Shown here: positions 17,967 to 25,215 of the stretch, one piece after another | Position numbering within the stretch: the first letter of the stretch is position 1 | Layout: the number at the start of each line of letters is the position of its first letter | DNA from: an uncultured Christensenellaceae bacterium | GTDB lineage: Bacteria > Bacillota > Clostridia > Christensenellales > Borkfalkiaceae | Length of the DNA stretch: 64,000 bases | Assembly (NCBI GenBank): GCA_910588695.1 | Contig: CAJUOV010000008.1 | Location: forward strand, 22,196-86,195 | Direction of reading: 5' to 3' | Notes under the pieces: generated by a model | Databases searched by the model: none | The model's input: only the letters and a program-made list of their open reading frames with translations | What the model was told of the DNA's origin: nothing | Made by a program: the position numbers and the translations under genes

Positions 17967-17995
17967 ATTCTACCCTATATGCAAACTTTTTGCAA
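17967..17995 (-). promoter_or_regulatory. asp23-fakA promoter
   Basis: TAGAAT (17967-17972) and TTGCAA (17990-17995) on the minus strand, spacer 17 bp, with GGGGAGC as ribosome-binding site. Confidence 0.6.
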
Positions 17996-18056
17996 GCGAT
18001 ATTTGAAAAAAATTAGCGATTTTACAAAAAAATGCGCTTTTCACCCGCTATTTTAA

Positions 18057-18085
18057 TTGCTTTTTTTTCCCCGAAATGGTATCAT
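18057..18085 (+). promoter_or_regulatory. rpmB promoter
   Basis: TTGCTT (18057-18062), 17-bp spacer, TATCAT (18080-18085). About 65 nt of leader precedes rpmB. Confidence 0.55.
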
Positions 18086-18154
18086 ATTGCCGTTGATATG
18101 CGCGAAGGCTTTTTTCGCGCCCGAAAATGATTATTTCCTGCGGAGGTGAAAAAT

Positions 18155-18343
18155 ATGTCGAGAGTATGCAGCGTTTGCGGTAAAGGACAGGTGGCGGGCA
18201 ACAACGTTTCCCACTCCCATCGCAAAACGAAGAGAACGTTTCAGGCAAACGTACAGAAAGTAACTTATAAAAAAGACGGAAAAGCGGTCAACGACTACGT
18301 CTGCGCAAGATGCCTGAAAAGCGATAAAGTAGAAAGAATCTGA
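18155..18343 (+). CDS. rpmB: 50S ribosomal protein L28
   Basis: The 62-residue L28 starts MSRVCSVCGKGQVAGNNVSHSH. It keeps two CxxC pairs (CSVC and CARC), so it is the zinc-binding C+ form rather than the cysteine-free paralogue. C+ ribosomal proteins are often the zinc-replete versions. The ATG at 18155 follows GGAGGTGA. It is transcribed alone, divergent from asp23-fakA, which is the typical Firmicute arrangement. Confidence 0.97.
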   Translation: MSRVCSVCGKGQVAGNNVSHSHRKTKRTFQANVQKVTYKKDGKAVNDYVCARCLKSDKVERI

Positions 18344-18351
18344 AAAACAAA

Positions 18352-18379
18352 AAAAGACCTGTGCTTGCACAGGTCTTTT
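18352..18379. terminator. terminator between rpmB and the dipeptidase gene
   Basis: AAAAGACCTGTGC (18352-18364) and GCACAGGTCTTTT (18367-18379) form a nearly continuous stem usable on both strands. It ends rpmB and the convergent yicC-to-dipeptidase operon. Confidence 0.85.
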
Positions 18380-19295
18380 ATTTTGCGGAAAACACTCGTA
18401 AAAAGTTAGAGTACGCAAACTTTTCCGTCCGCCCGATCCCGAACTCCTCTTCCAGAAGCGAAAGAAAATCTGGAACGTAAGCCGGATTTTTCAGATAAGG
18501 ATTTTCAGGCATTCCGTCGAAGTCGCTTCCGATCGCAAGGCAGTCCTCTCCGCCCGCGTTCACGATCGCCCGCGCGTGGGCAAGAAGAGCGCTCCTCTGC
18601 CCATCCGCAGTCGGATCGGCGGAAAGGAAGTCGGCGCAGAAACAGAGCCCGACCACGCCGCCGTGATCGGCGATAAGACGGATCCCCTCGTCCGAAAGAT
18701 TGCGCGGACAGTCGTAAACCGTTCTTGCAGCCGAATGACTTGCGACGAAGGGTTTATTCGAACAGGCCGCAACGTCCTTTACAAGACAATCGCTGCCGTG
18801 CGACACGTCCACGATCATACCGAGCTCATTCATCGCTTCTACGCATTCGAACCCGAACGGCTTTAACCCGCGCTCTTCTTCGCGCTCGAAAAAGCTCCGC
18901 TTTCCCGCAAGCAATCCTTCGTAATCGGGAAAAGCGGGAAAACCGATCTCATTTTCGTAATTCCAGACAAGGGTCGCCATGCCGACCCCTCGGCGGGAGA
19001 GCACGGCAAGATTTTCGATCGATCCTTCGATCGCCTCCCCGCCCTCGACGGTGAGAAGCGCGTTGACGCCCGCGCCGAGTTCCTCTGCGCTCCGCACCCG
19101 ATTGATCTTTTCCCGCTTACAGAATTCTTCGAAAGAATCGGCGAGAGCGACCGCCTGACGAAACCCGCCCCGCCTCGAAGAGACGAACGCCGCAAAGCAT
19201 TGCAAAAAGCACCCGCCCTCTTCGAGCCGTACTTTCGTAATTTGCGTATCTTCTCCCGCAGTAAGCGTATCGGCGTGTAAATCACAGTATTTCAT
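18378..19295 (-). CDS. membrane dipeptidase family protein (peptidase M19)
   Basis: Zinc-dependent amidohydrolase-fold dipeptidase. Metal ligands of the family are visible: DLHADTL at the N-terminus (HxD), TVEGGEAIEG (Glu), DVSHGSD and ASHSAART (His residues), and GSDFDGMP near the C-terminus. The 305 residues lack a signal peptide, so despite the family name the protein should be cytoplasmic. Substrates could be small dipeptides, possibly including D-amino acid forms. The ATG at 19295 follows AAGGGATAG and lies 3 bp after the SpoVM-like ORF stop, so it is probably coupled. It is the last gene of the large operon and an insertion relative to the Bacillus order. Confidence 0.9.
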   Translation of the reverse strand: MKYCDLHADTLTAGEDTQITKVRLEEGGCFLQCFAAFVSSRRGGFRQAVALADSFEEFCKREKINRVRSAEELGAGVNALLTVEGGEAIEGSIENLAVLSRRGVGMATLVWNYENEIGFPAFPDYEGLLAGKRSFFEREEERGLKPFGFECVEAMNELGMIVDVSHGSDCLVKDVAACSNKPFVASHSAARTVYDCPRNLSDEGIRLIADHGGVVGLCFCADFLSADPTADGQRSALLAHARAIVNAGGEDCLAIGSDFDGMPENPYLKNPAYVPDFLSLLEEEFGIGRTEKFAYSNFLRVFSAK

Positions 19296-19298
19296 AGA

Positions 19299-19364
19299 CT
19301 ATCCCTTGTAAAAGATTTTCAGAAACCGTCTTATCAGATAGGGCGGTTTTACGCAGATAATCAA
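19299..19364 (-). CDS. spoVM: SpoVM-like 21-residue peptide
   Basis: Predicted amphipathic peptide IICVKPPYLIRRFLKIFYKG after an initiating TTG. It resembles SpoVM, the 26-residue spore-coat assembly peptide that senses membrane curvature (IKLPKFL in Bacillus corresponds to VKPPYLI here). The strong TGAGGAGG sits 5 nt before the TTG and overlaps the thiN stop. The ORF ends 3 bp before the dipeptidase ATG. In Bacillus spoVM lies directly after thiN and before rpmB, the same place. Basic residues cluster in the C-terminal helix, as in SpoVM. The gene is far below usual ORF length limits. The start codon is TTG, and the homology is judged by eye. Confidence 0.72.
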   Translation of the reverse strand: MIICVKPPYLIRRFLKIFYKG

Positions 19365-19374
19365 GAGCGCCTCC

Positions 19375-19971
19375 TCATTCATTCACGAATACCAGAACTT
19401 TTCCCTCCGCCGTAAAACTCGCCTCGTCTTGGGTCACCACGTTTGAAATGCCGATTGTGGAGCCGTAGAAAAAAGTTCGGGGCATCGGGTAATAAAATCC
19501 TTCACAATCCATAATATGCGCGTTTCCGCCGAAAGGTGTTACGGAAACCGTTTTTCCCTTCATTCCTCTTAAAACAATTTTGCCTTCCGCCGCAAAAATA
19601 CGCGAATAATTCGTGATCAGCGCAGCGTTTGCTCCTAGCTCGCAAGCCTTAAAAAGCAAATGCAGATTCCCGATAAAATGATCTTCTCTTCTGCCGCCGC
19701 CCCCGTAAATCTCAATTTCTCCATAACCCGCCCGTATCGCCCGCATAAGCGCAAGCTCGCCGTCCGTATAATCCTTTTCGCTCGGATATATTTCGGAGGG
19801 CGCAGGAGAGGGAATCTCGTTCAGAGAATCGTAATCCCCCAAATTTTCATCGATTCTGACTTTTTCTTTTGCCCAAGCGTATGCGCCGTCGCAACAGTAC
19901 ACATGCGCACGCGAGGCGTCTATCTTGCCCTTATACGGCTCGCCGTTGAGCAGAATGATTGCCGTTTTCAA
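19375..19971 (-). CDS. thiN: thiamine pyrophosphokinase
   Basis: Converts thiamine to thiamine diphosphate with ATP. The 198 residues contain the family motifs NLGDYDSL (GDxDS, Mg-ATP), SEKDYTDGELAL (KDxTD) and GGGGRREDHFIGN. The start overlaps the rpe stop (ATGA). The stop overlaps the ribosome-binding site of the SpoVM-like ORF, so the three are likely translationally linked. Confidence 0.94.
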   Translation of the reverse strand: MKTAIILLNGEPYKGKIDASRAHVYCCDGAYAWAKEKVRIDENLGDYDSLNEIPSPAPSEIYPSEKDYTDGELALMRAIRAGYGEIEIYGGGGRREDHFIGNLHLLFKACELGANAALITNYSRIFAAEGKIVLRGMKGKTVSVTPFGGNAHIMDCEGFYYPMPRTFFYGSTIGISNVVTQDEASFTAEGKVLVFVNE

Positions 19972-20621
19972 CCCCGCAACCTCTCGATCGTTTTTTTCAT
20001 ATCGCCCGAGCGGAATACCGCGCTTCCCGCCACGATCACATTGGCGCCCGCCGCGATAACATTTTTAACATTCTCCTCGGCGACGCCCCCGTCAACCTCG
20101 ATGTCAAACTCGGGAAACCCGTTTTTTTCACAAAAAGAACGCAATTTTTCCAAACGGGGAAGAGTTCCGGCAATAAATTTCTGTCCGCCGTATCCGGGGA
20201 ATACGCTCATGACAAGAACCATGTCGCAAAACGGAACACAGTCGAATATTTCTTCAACCGAGGTATCGGGATTGACGACCGCTCCGCACTTCATGCCGAG
20301 CGATCTGATTTTTTTCAGATTCTCGTTGAGATTTTTTCGGCAGGCTTCATAGTGAATCGTTACAAAATCCGCGCCCGCCTTTTTGAACTCTTCGAAGTGC
20401 GTCTCGGGATGTTCGACCATGAGATGACAGTCGAGCGGCAGAGACGTATGCGGACGGATCGACGCTACCATCTGGTGCCCGAAGGTAATCGGCGGCACGA
20501 AATTCCCGTCCATTACGTCGCAATGAATATAATCGGCACCCGCCCGTTCGAGCTTTCCGACGTTTTCTCCCATACGGGAAAAATCGCTCGCAAGAATGCT
20601 CGGCGCAATTTTAATTTTCAT
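19968..20621 (-). CDS. rpe: ribulose-phosphate 3-epimerase
   Basis: Pentose-phosphate enzyme interconverting ribulose-5-P and xylulose-5-P. The 217-residue TIM barrel has KIKIAPSILASDFSRMG at the N-terminus, HCDVMDGNFVPPITFG, DCHLMVEHPE, VLVMSVFPGYGGQKF and EVDGGVAEEN, which carry the metal His/Asp ligands. It overlaps rlmN by 11 bp and thiN by 4 bp. The GTPase rsgA, which precedes rpe in many Firmicutes, is absent. Confidence 0.96.
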   Translation of the reverse strand: MKIKIAPSILASDFSRMGENVGKLERAGADYIHCDVMDGNFVPPITFGHQMVASIRPHTSLPLDCHLMVEHPETHFEEFKKAGADFVTIHYEACRKNLNENLKKIRSLGMKCGAVVNPDTSVEEIFDCVPFCDMVLVMSVFPGYGGQKFIAGTLPRLEKLRSFCEKNGFPEFDIEVDGGVAEENVKNVIAAGANVIVAGSAVFRSGDMKKTIERLRG

Positions 20622-21666
20622 TTTTGCACTCCTTATCTTTCAAATAAGCATTTCTAAGCTGTCCGCAAGCGCCGCCGATGTCCGACCCGAGGCTGCGGCG
20701 CAAAGTCGCGGAAACGCCGTTTTTTTCCAGCACGCCCAAAAATCGATACGCCTCTTTTTCGTCCGCCGCGGCAAGCGCGCGTTCCTTGACCTCGTTCAAA
20801 CGGATCAGATTGACGTGACAGGGTTTCCCTTTGACGAGAGCGGCAAGCGCTTCCGCATGTTCCCTGTCGCAGTTTTCGCCTGCGATCAGAGTGTATTCAA
20901 AGATATATCTTCTTCCCGTCTTTTCAAAATAACAGGCGCACGCCTCCATGATCTCGGGAATGGAATATGCGTTTGCGACAGGCATGACCCTTCTGCGCTC
21001 CCCGTCGGATGAAGCGTGAAGAGATACGGTCAGATTGACGGGCAGCCCCTCGTTGGCAAACCGCCTTATCTCGGGCACAAGTCCGCAGGTCGAAAGGCTT
21101 ATATTACGGGGCGAAATACAAATTCCGCCCTCTGCCGAAACATTTCTCAAAAATCTGACGACGTTGTCGTAATTATCAAAAGGTTCTCCGCTGCCCATTA
21201 AAACAACGTTTGTGACCGCTCTTTCTTTGAGAGTTCCTCCCTCGGCGCGGTTGACGGCAAGAATCTGCCCCAAAATTTCGCCCGCAGACAGATTACGCAC
21301 CAATCCATTCAGCGTGGACGCGCAGAACTTGCACCCCATGCGGCAACCTACCTGCGTGGAGACGCACTGCGTGTTTCCGTATTTATAGCGCATGAATACG
21401 CCCTCGATCAGATTCCCGTCCGCAAGCTCGAAGAGAAACTTTTTCGTACCGTCTTCGCGCGATACAAAAGTCTCTTTGATTTTAACGGGTTCGTCTTCGA
21501 ACTCCTCCGAAAGCGCGTTTCTTAACGCCGCGGATACGGGAATTTCACTCAACCGTTTTCCCTGCATGAGCCCCTCAAAGAGCTGCTGCGAACGGAATTT
21601 TTTCTCTCCGTGTTCCTCTACGAGCTTTTCGATCTCTTCCCGCGAAAGATCCTGCAAGATTTTCAT
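20611..21666 (-). CDS. rlmN: 23S rRNA (adenine2503-C2)-methyltransferase RlmN
   Basis: Radical-SAM enzyme methylating A2503 of 23S rRNA and A37 of some tRNAs. The 351 residues contain the cluster motif CRMGCKFCAST, the GEPFDNYDNV segment, and the conserved C-terminal GSDIGGACGQLR with the methyl-carrying Cys. The N-terminal helical domain (DLSREEIEKLV) is normal. It overlaps the alpha/beta hydrolase gene (ATGA) and rpe. In Bacillus the next genes are prpC-prkC-rsgA; here rpe follows directly. Confidence 0.97.
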   Translation of the reverse strand: MKILQDLSREEIEKLVEEHGEKKFRSQQLFEGLMQGKRLSEIPVSAALRNALSEEFEDEPVKIKETFVSREDGTKKFLFELADGNLIEGVFMRYKYGNTQCVSTQVGCRMGCKFCASTLNGLVRNLSAGEILGQILAVNRAEGGTLKERAVTNVVLMGSGEPFDNYDNVVRFLRNVSAEGGICISPRNISLSTCGLVPEIRRFANEGLPVNLTVSLHASSDGERRRVMPVANAYSIPEIMEACACYFEKTGRRYIFEYTLIAGENCDREHAEALAALVKGKPCHVNLIRLNEVKERALAAADEKEAYRFLGVLEKNGVSATLRRSLGSDIGGACGQLRNAYLKDKECKNEN

Positions 21667-22622
21667 TTATTCGCCGCCCGTAACAATTCACAGAAAACCG
21701 TATCTATCGCAGTTTCCGAGGGAATATGCCCCTCTCCTTCGCCGACGATATACTTCAAATTCTCTTTATTCAATCCGTCGAACAATGTTATAACGTCTTT
21801 GACGGGCGTGACCAAATCGCACGTGCCGCCGTACACCGTATAGCTCGCTTCGATACTTTCGAATTTTTCTCTTAAATCGATTTTACTCAGTTCTTTCAAA
21901 AGCGAACGATTATGACGGTAATCGTTTACAAAACATGCCAATGCGTCGCGAAAGCTGTAATCCTTGCTTGCAAAAATCTCTTTGACGGGATTCTTCGCTC
22001 GACTCTTTTTCATACCGTAAGCGTCGGTATATTTGCGCGCCGCCTTGGAAACCGACATGATTTGCTTCTCCGTTTTTTCTTGCGTTCCACGGATAATTTT
22101 CAGCTGCGCTTTGACTTTGCGCGGCGCGGAAGAGCGTTCGATCGCCGCAAAGAACTCGTCGGAACCAAGAGGCGGCAACAAGACCTGCCCCGCAGTCAGA
22201 ACACCGTCGATCAGTTCGGGAACGGAAAGCGCAGCTTCGAGCGCGAGAATACTGCCCCAGCTTATCCCGAAAAGAAAGAGTTTTTCATCGGGAAAACGAT
22301 TCTTTATGTAGCGCACCAGCTCTGCCGTCATTGAGGAAAACGATGCGATCGTAAAAGAATCGTCTATTTTCCGGCGATTGATTCCGCAACCGAGCTGATC
22401 CCAATACACCGCGGTAAAATTTTTTGTGATCTGCGGAAAACACCCGCGCGCGCCTACGCAAAAGGGAATATTGAATCCGGGACCGCCGTGCAAAAAGAGC
22501 ACGACGGGGTTTCCGCGTTTTTCACCCTCGATCGCAATTTTCTGTTTGAATCCGCCGAGCGTTACCTCCGCGATCTCGGAAATTTCACAATTTTCGATAT
22601 ACTTTTTTCTTTCTTTATTCAT
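21663..22622 (-). CDS. alpha/beta hydrolase, proline iminopeptidase-like
   Basis: Alpha/beta-hydrolase fold with the oxyanion motif FLHGGPGFN (HGGPG), typical of the prolyl aminopeptidase branch, and nucleophile elbow GISWGS. A cap region follows, and the C-terminal VGEGEGHIPSE supplies the catalytic His region. Length 319. The substrate cannot be told from the sequence. It is inserted between rsmB and rlmN with 4-bp start/stop overlaps on both sides, so it is fully embedded in the translation-maintenance operon; this is not part of the conserved order. Confidence 0.85.
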   Translation of the reverse strand: MNKERKKYIENCEISEIAEVTLGGFKQKIAIEGEKRGNPVVLFLHGGPGFNIPFCVGARGCFPQITKNFTAVYWDQLGCGINRRKIDDSFTIASFSSMTAELVRYIKNRFPDEKLFLFGISWGSILALEAALSVPELIDGVLTAGQVLLPPLGSDEFFAAIERSSAPRKVKAQLKIIRGTQEKTEKQIMSVSKAARKYTDAYGMKKSRAKNPVKEIFASKDYSFRDALACFVNDYRHNRSLLKELSKIDLREKFESIEASYTVYGGTCDLVTPVKDVITLFDGLNKENLKYIVGEGEGHIPSETAIDTVFCELLRAANK

Positions 22623-23839
22623 TTCTTTTTCCTCAATTTCGAAATATAGAATCCTGCGCCGTATGCGGTGTCGGGCAAAAACTGCAACCCGTACTTCTTT
22701 TTTACAAAGTCGAGAGGACTTTTCGGTTCTTCCGCATCGAAATCATGATGTTCCATCAGAAAGGCTTCTACAATCCTGTCGTTTTCCCTCTCCAAGACCG
22801 AACAGGTCGCATAATACAGACAACCGCCCCGTTTGACATAGCGAGAACAGTTTTCGAGAATCGCGGTCTGCGTTCGGTGCAGAGAAGAAAAATCGCGTTC
22901 CCGCAAGGCAATATCCGGATTTTCGGTCAACGTTCCCAGCCCCGAACAGGGAACGTCGCACAAAACGCCGTCGAACGATTCCGCCCATTCGGAACGGAAC
23001 AACGAAGAGTCCGACTGTAACGGAACAACGTTTTCCGCCCCCATGCGTTTGCAATAAGATTCGACGAGCCCGACACGGTGCTCATGGAGATCGCACGCCG
23101 TCACACGCTCGCATTTCTTTGCGATCAGCACGCTCTTTCCGCCGGGGGCGGCGCAAGCGTCGAGAAAATTCGCGCACGGTTCGACTGCGGAAGCAACTGC
23201 GACCGAGCCGACCGACTGAAAGGTATAGTCTCCCCGAAAAAATCCCTCGTCCCGCGTAAAGTTTTCAAAACAGTACACACGATCAAACGGCGTATCCCGA
23301 TGAGGCAGCGATAAATATTTTTCTTCGTTCCGCTCGAAACGTACCGTAACGCCCGCGCTCGAAGCGAACAAAATGTTCTCCGCCCTGCCGCCGTATTCCC
23401 GCACGATTTCTTCCACCGCGTCAATCGGATAATTGCTTTTGATCGAAAGTCCCGCATTGCCCGAAGGCAGTACGATCTTCTTCTCGTCGAACCTGCGCAG
23501 GAACGCGTTCGCAAAACCCGCCGCGCCGCCTTTGCCGAGCCGTTTCAAAAGCTCAACCGCCTTATCCGTAACCAAATATCTCGGCTTTTCAAGCGAAATC
23601 AACCAATACAGCGCGATTTTCAAAACAATTCTGACGCTCTGTTTGGGACTCTTCGGCGCGAACGAGCGAATACAGTGCGAAAGATAAGCGTCCCGTTCCA
23701 ACACCCCGTAGACCGTTTTCACGGTGCGCGCGCGGGTATCCTCTTCCAAATCCGTCTCTGCAAGCGCGATTTTAAGGTGCGCGCCCGCGCCGTAAATTTT
23801 CGAAAGCACCCTGTACGGGTCATAAAACGGGTTCGTCAA
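22619..23839 (-). CDS. rsmB: 16S rRNA (cytosine967-C5)-methyltransferase RsmB
   Basis: SAM-dependent m5C methyltransferase. The 406 residues have an N-terminal NusB-like helical domain (about 1-135), then a Rossmann methyltransferase with FLDACAAPGGKSVLIA (SAM loop), CDVPCSGLGTL (motif IV with PC) and YYATCSVLERE (motif VI catalytic Cys). It overlaps fmt by 20 bp and the hydrolase by 4 bp. Confidence 0.95.
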   Translation of the reverse strand: MTNPFYDPYRVLSKIYGAGAHLKIALAETDLEEDTRARTVKTVYGVLERDAYLSHCIRSFAPKSPKQSVRIVLKIALYWLISLEKPRYLVTDKAVELLKRLGKGGAAGFANAFLRRFDEKKIVLPSGNAGLSIKSNYPIDAVEEIVREYGGRAENILFASSAGVTVRFERNEEKYLSLPHRDTPFDRVYCFENFTRDEGFFRGDYTFQSVGSVAVASAVEPCANFLDACAAPGGKSVLIAKKCERVTACDLHEHRVGLVESYCKRMGAENVVPLQSDSSLFRSEWAESFDGVLCDVPCSGLGTLTENPDIALRERDFSSLHRTQTAILENCSRYVKRGGCLYYATCSVLERENDRIVEAFLMEHHDFDAEEPKSPLDFVKKKYGLQFLPDTAYGAGFYISKLRKKK

Positions 23840-24746
23840 AACGCTGCCCCTTTTGCACTTTTCTTCCGTTGCAGAAATCCTTGCCCGACATGACCTTTCC
23901 GCCCGCGGGCTGTACGGAGAGGATGCGCACCGCGCCCTCTTTGCACTTTACAAGAAACCCCGTCTTCGGCTCGGCGCAAAGCACTGTCCCGCAGGGCTCT
24001 TCCCCGTCGTAATCTTCCGCCTGCGCCATATAAAAGTTGAGCGTAATTCCCCCGACCGTGCCGAAAGCGAGCGGCGCAGACGAAAGCCCGCGGATCAGAC
24101 AAGCGACCTCTTCCGCCCGCCGCGAAAAATCGACTTGCGTGCGCGCGACTTTTTTGCAGACGAATCCCTCGCCCTGCATCGCAAGCGTTACGTCCCCCGC
24201 TTGGATTCTTAAAACCGCCTCCGCAATCAGTTTCGCCCCGAGAAGCGCAAGCCTGCCCGTGAGCGCGTCGCAGCTGTCAAGCGGGAAAATTTCCATTCTT
24301 TCGGCAAGAAAGATATCCCCCGTATCCAATCCGACGTCCGTTTTCATGATCGTCACGCCCGTCGTTTTCTCCCCGTCGATGATCGCCCGCGCGATGGGCG
24401 CCGCGCCGCGGTAGGCGGGCAGAAGCGACGCATGCACGTTCCACACACCCATGGGAAAAAGATCGAGAATTTCCTGCGTCAATATCTGTCCGTAAGCGCA
24501 AGTGACCATAAGATCCGCACCTGCCTCTTTTAGAGCGGAATAATCCTCTTTGAGCTTTTGGGGCTGCAAGACGGGTATATTCAGGTTTTGCGCCGCCTCT
24601 TTAACGGGCGAAGGCGTCAAAATCCCCTTTCTGCCCTGCGGCTTATCGGGTTGGGTCAGAACGGCAGCAATCTCGAATCCCGCCGCATGCAACGCGTTGA
24701 GCGAGGGCACGGCGAATTCGGGCGTGCCCGCAAAGACAAGTTTCAT
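23820..24746 (-). CDS. fmt: methionyl-tRNA formyltransferase
   Basis: Formylates initiator Met-tRNA with 10-formyl-THF. The 308 residues have MKLVFAGTPEFAVPSL at the N-terminus and the active-site region NVHASLLPAYRGAAPI (Asn/His) with TGVTIMKTDVGLDTGDI, then the OB-like C-terminal domain. The start lies directly after the def stop, so peptide deformylase and formyltransferase are co-expressed as in most bacteria. Confidence 0.96.
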   Translation of the reverse strand: MKLVFAGTPEFAVPSLNALHAAGFEIAAVLTQPDKPQGRKGILTPSPVKEAAQNLNIPVLQPQKLKEDYSALKEAGADLMVTCAYGQILTQEILDLFPMGVWNVHASLLPAYRGAAPIARAIIDGEKTTGVTIMKTDVGLDTGDIFLAERMEIFPLDSCDALTGRLALLGAKLIAEAVLRIQAGDVTLAMQGEGFVCKKVARTQVDFSRRAEEVACLIRGLSSAPLAFGTVGGITLNFYMAQAEDYDGEEPCGTVLCAEPKTGFLVKCKEGAVRILSVQPAGGKVMSGKDFCNGRKVQKGQRFDEPVL

Positions 24747-25205
24747 TTAATCCTCCGAATCTCGCACGTCCGTCGCCTTGTCCGTATAGACAATTCCGTC
24801 GAGATGATCGAACTCGTGGCAGATCGCCCGCGCAAAAAAACCGCGCGCGACAAGAGAGTATTTATCCCCCTTTCTGTTCTGAAAGATCACCTTTACTTTT
24901 TCGGGACGGCGCACCGTGCCCATCTTTCCGCGAATGGAGAGACACCCCTCGGGACCCACCTGTTCCCCTTTCTGCCAGACGAACACGGGGTTGATAAATT
25001 CGAAAAATCCTTCCTCCACATCCACCACCGCGACGCGGACAGGAACGCCCACCTGCGGCGCGGCAAGTCCCGCGCCGCGCTCTTTGCGCACGGTTTCTTT
25101 CAAATCGTCGAGAAGAGCATTTAATTCCCTGTCAAATCTTGTGACCGGTTTACAGGTCTCCCTTAAAACGGGATCGCCGATCTGTACGACTTCTCTTATC
25201 ATCAT
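24747..25205 (-). CDS. def: peptide deformylase
   Basis: Removes the N-formyl group from new proteins. All three motifs are present in 152 residues: GLAAPQVG, EGCLSI (metal Cys) and HEFDHLDG (HExxH metal histidines). Two tandem ATGs exist (25205 and 25202). AAGGAG is only 3 nt from the first and 6 nt from the second, so 25202 may be the true start. It sits between priA and fmt in the conserved order. Confidence 0.96.
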   Translation of the reverse strand: MMIREVVQIGDPVLRETCKPVTRFDRELNALLDDLKETVRKERGAGLAAPQVGVPVRVAVVDVEEGFFEFINPVFVWQKGEQVGPEGCLSIRGKMGTVRRPEKVKVIFQNRKGDKYSLVARGFFARAICHEFDHLDGIVYTDKATDVRDSED

Positions 25206-25215
25206 GATCTCCTTT

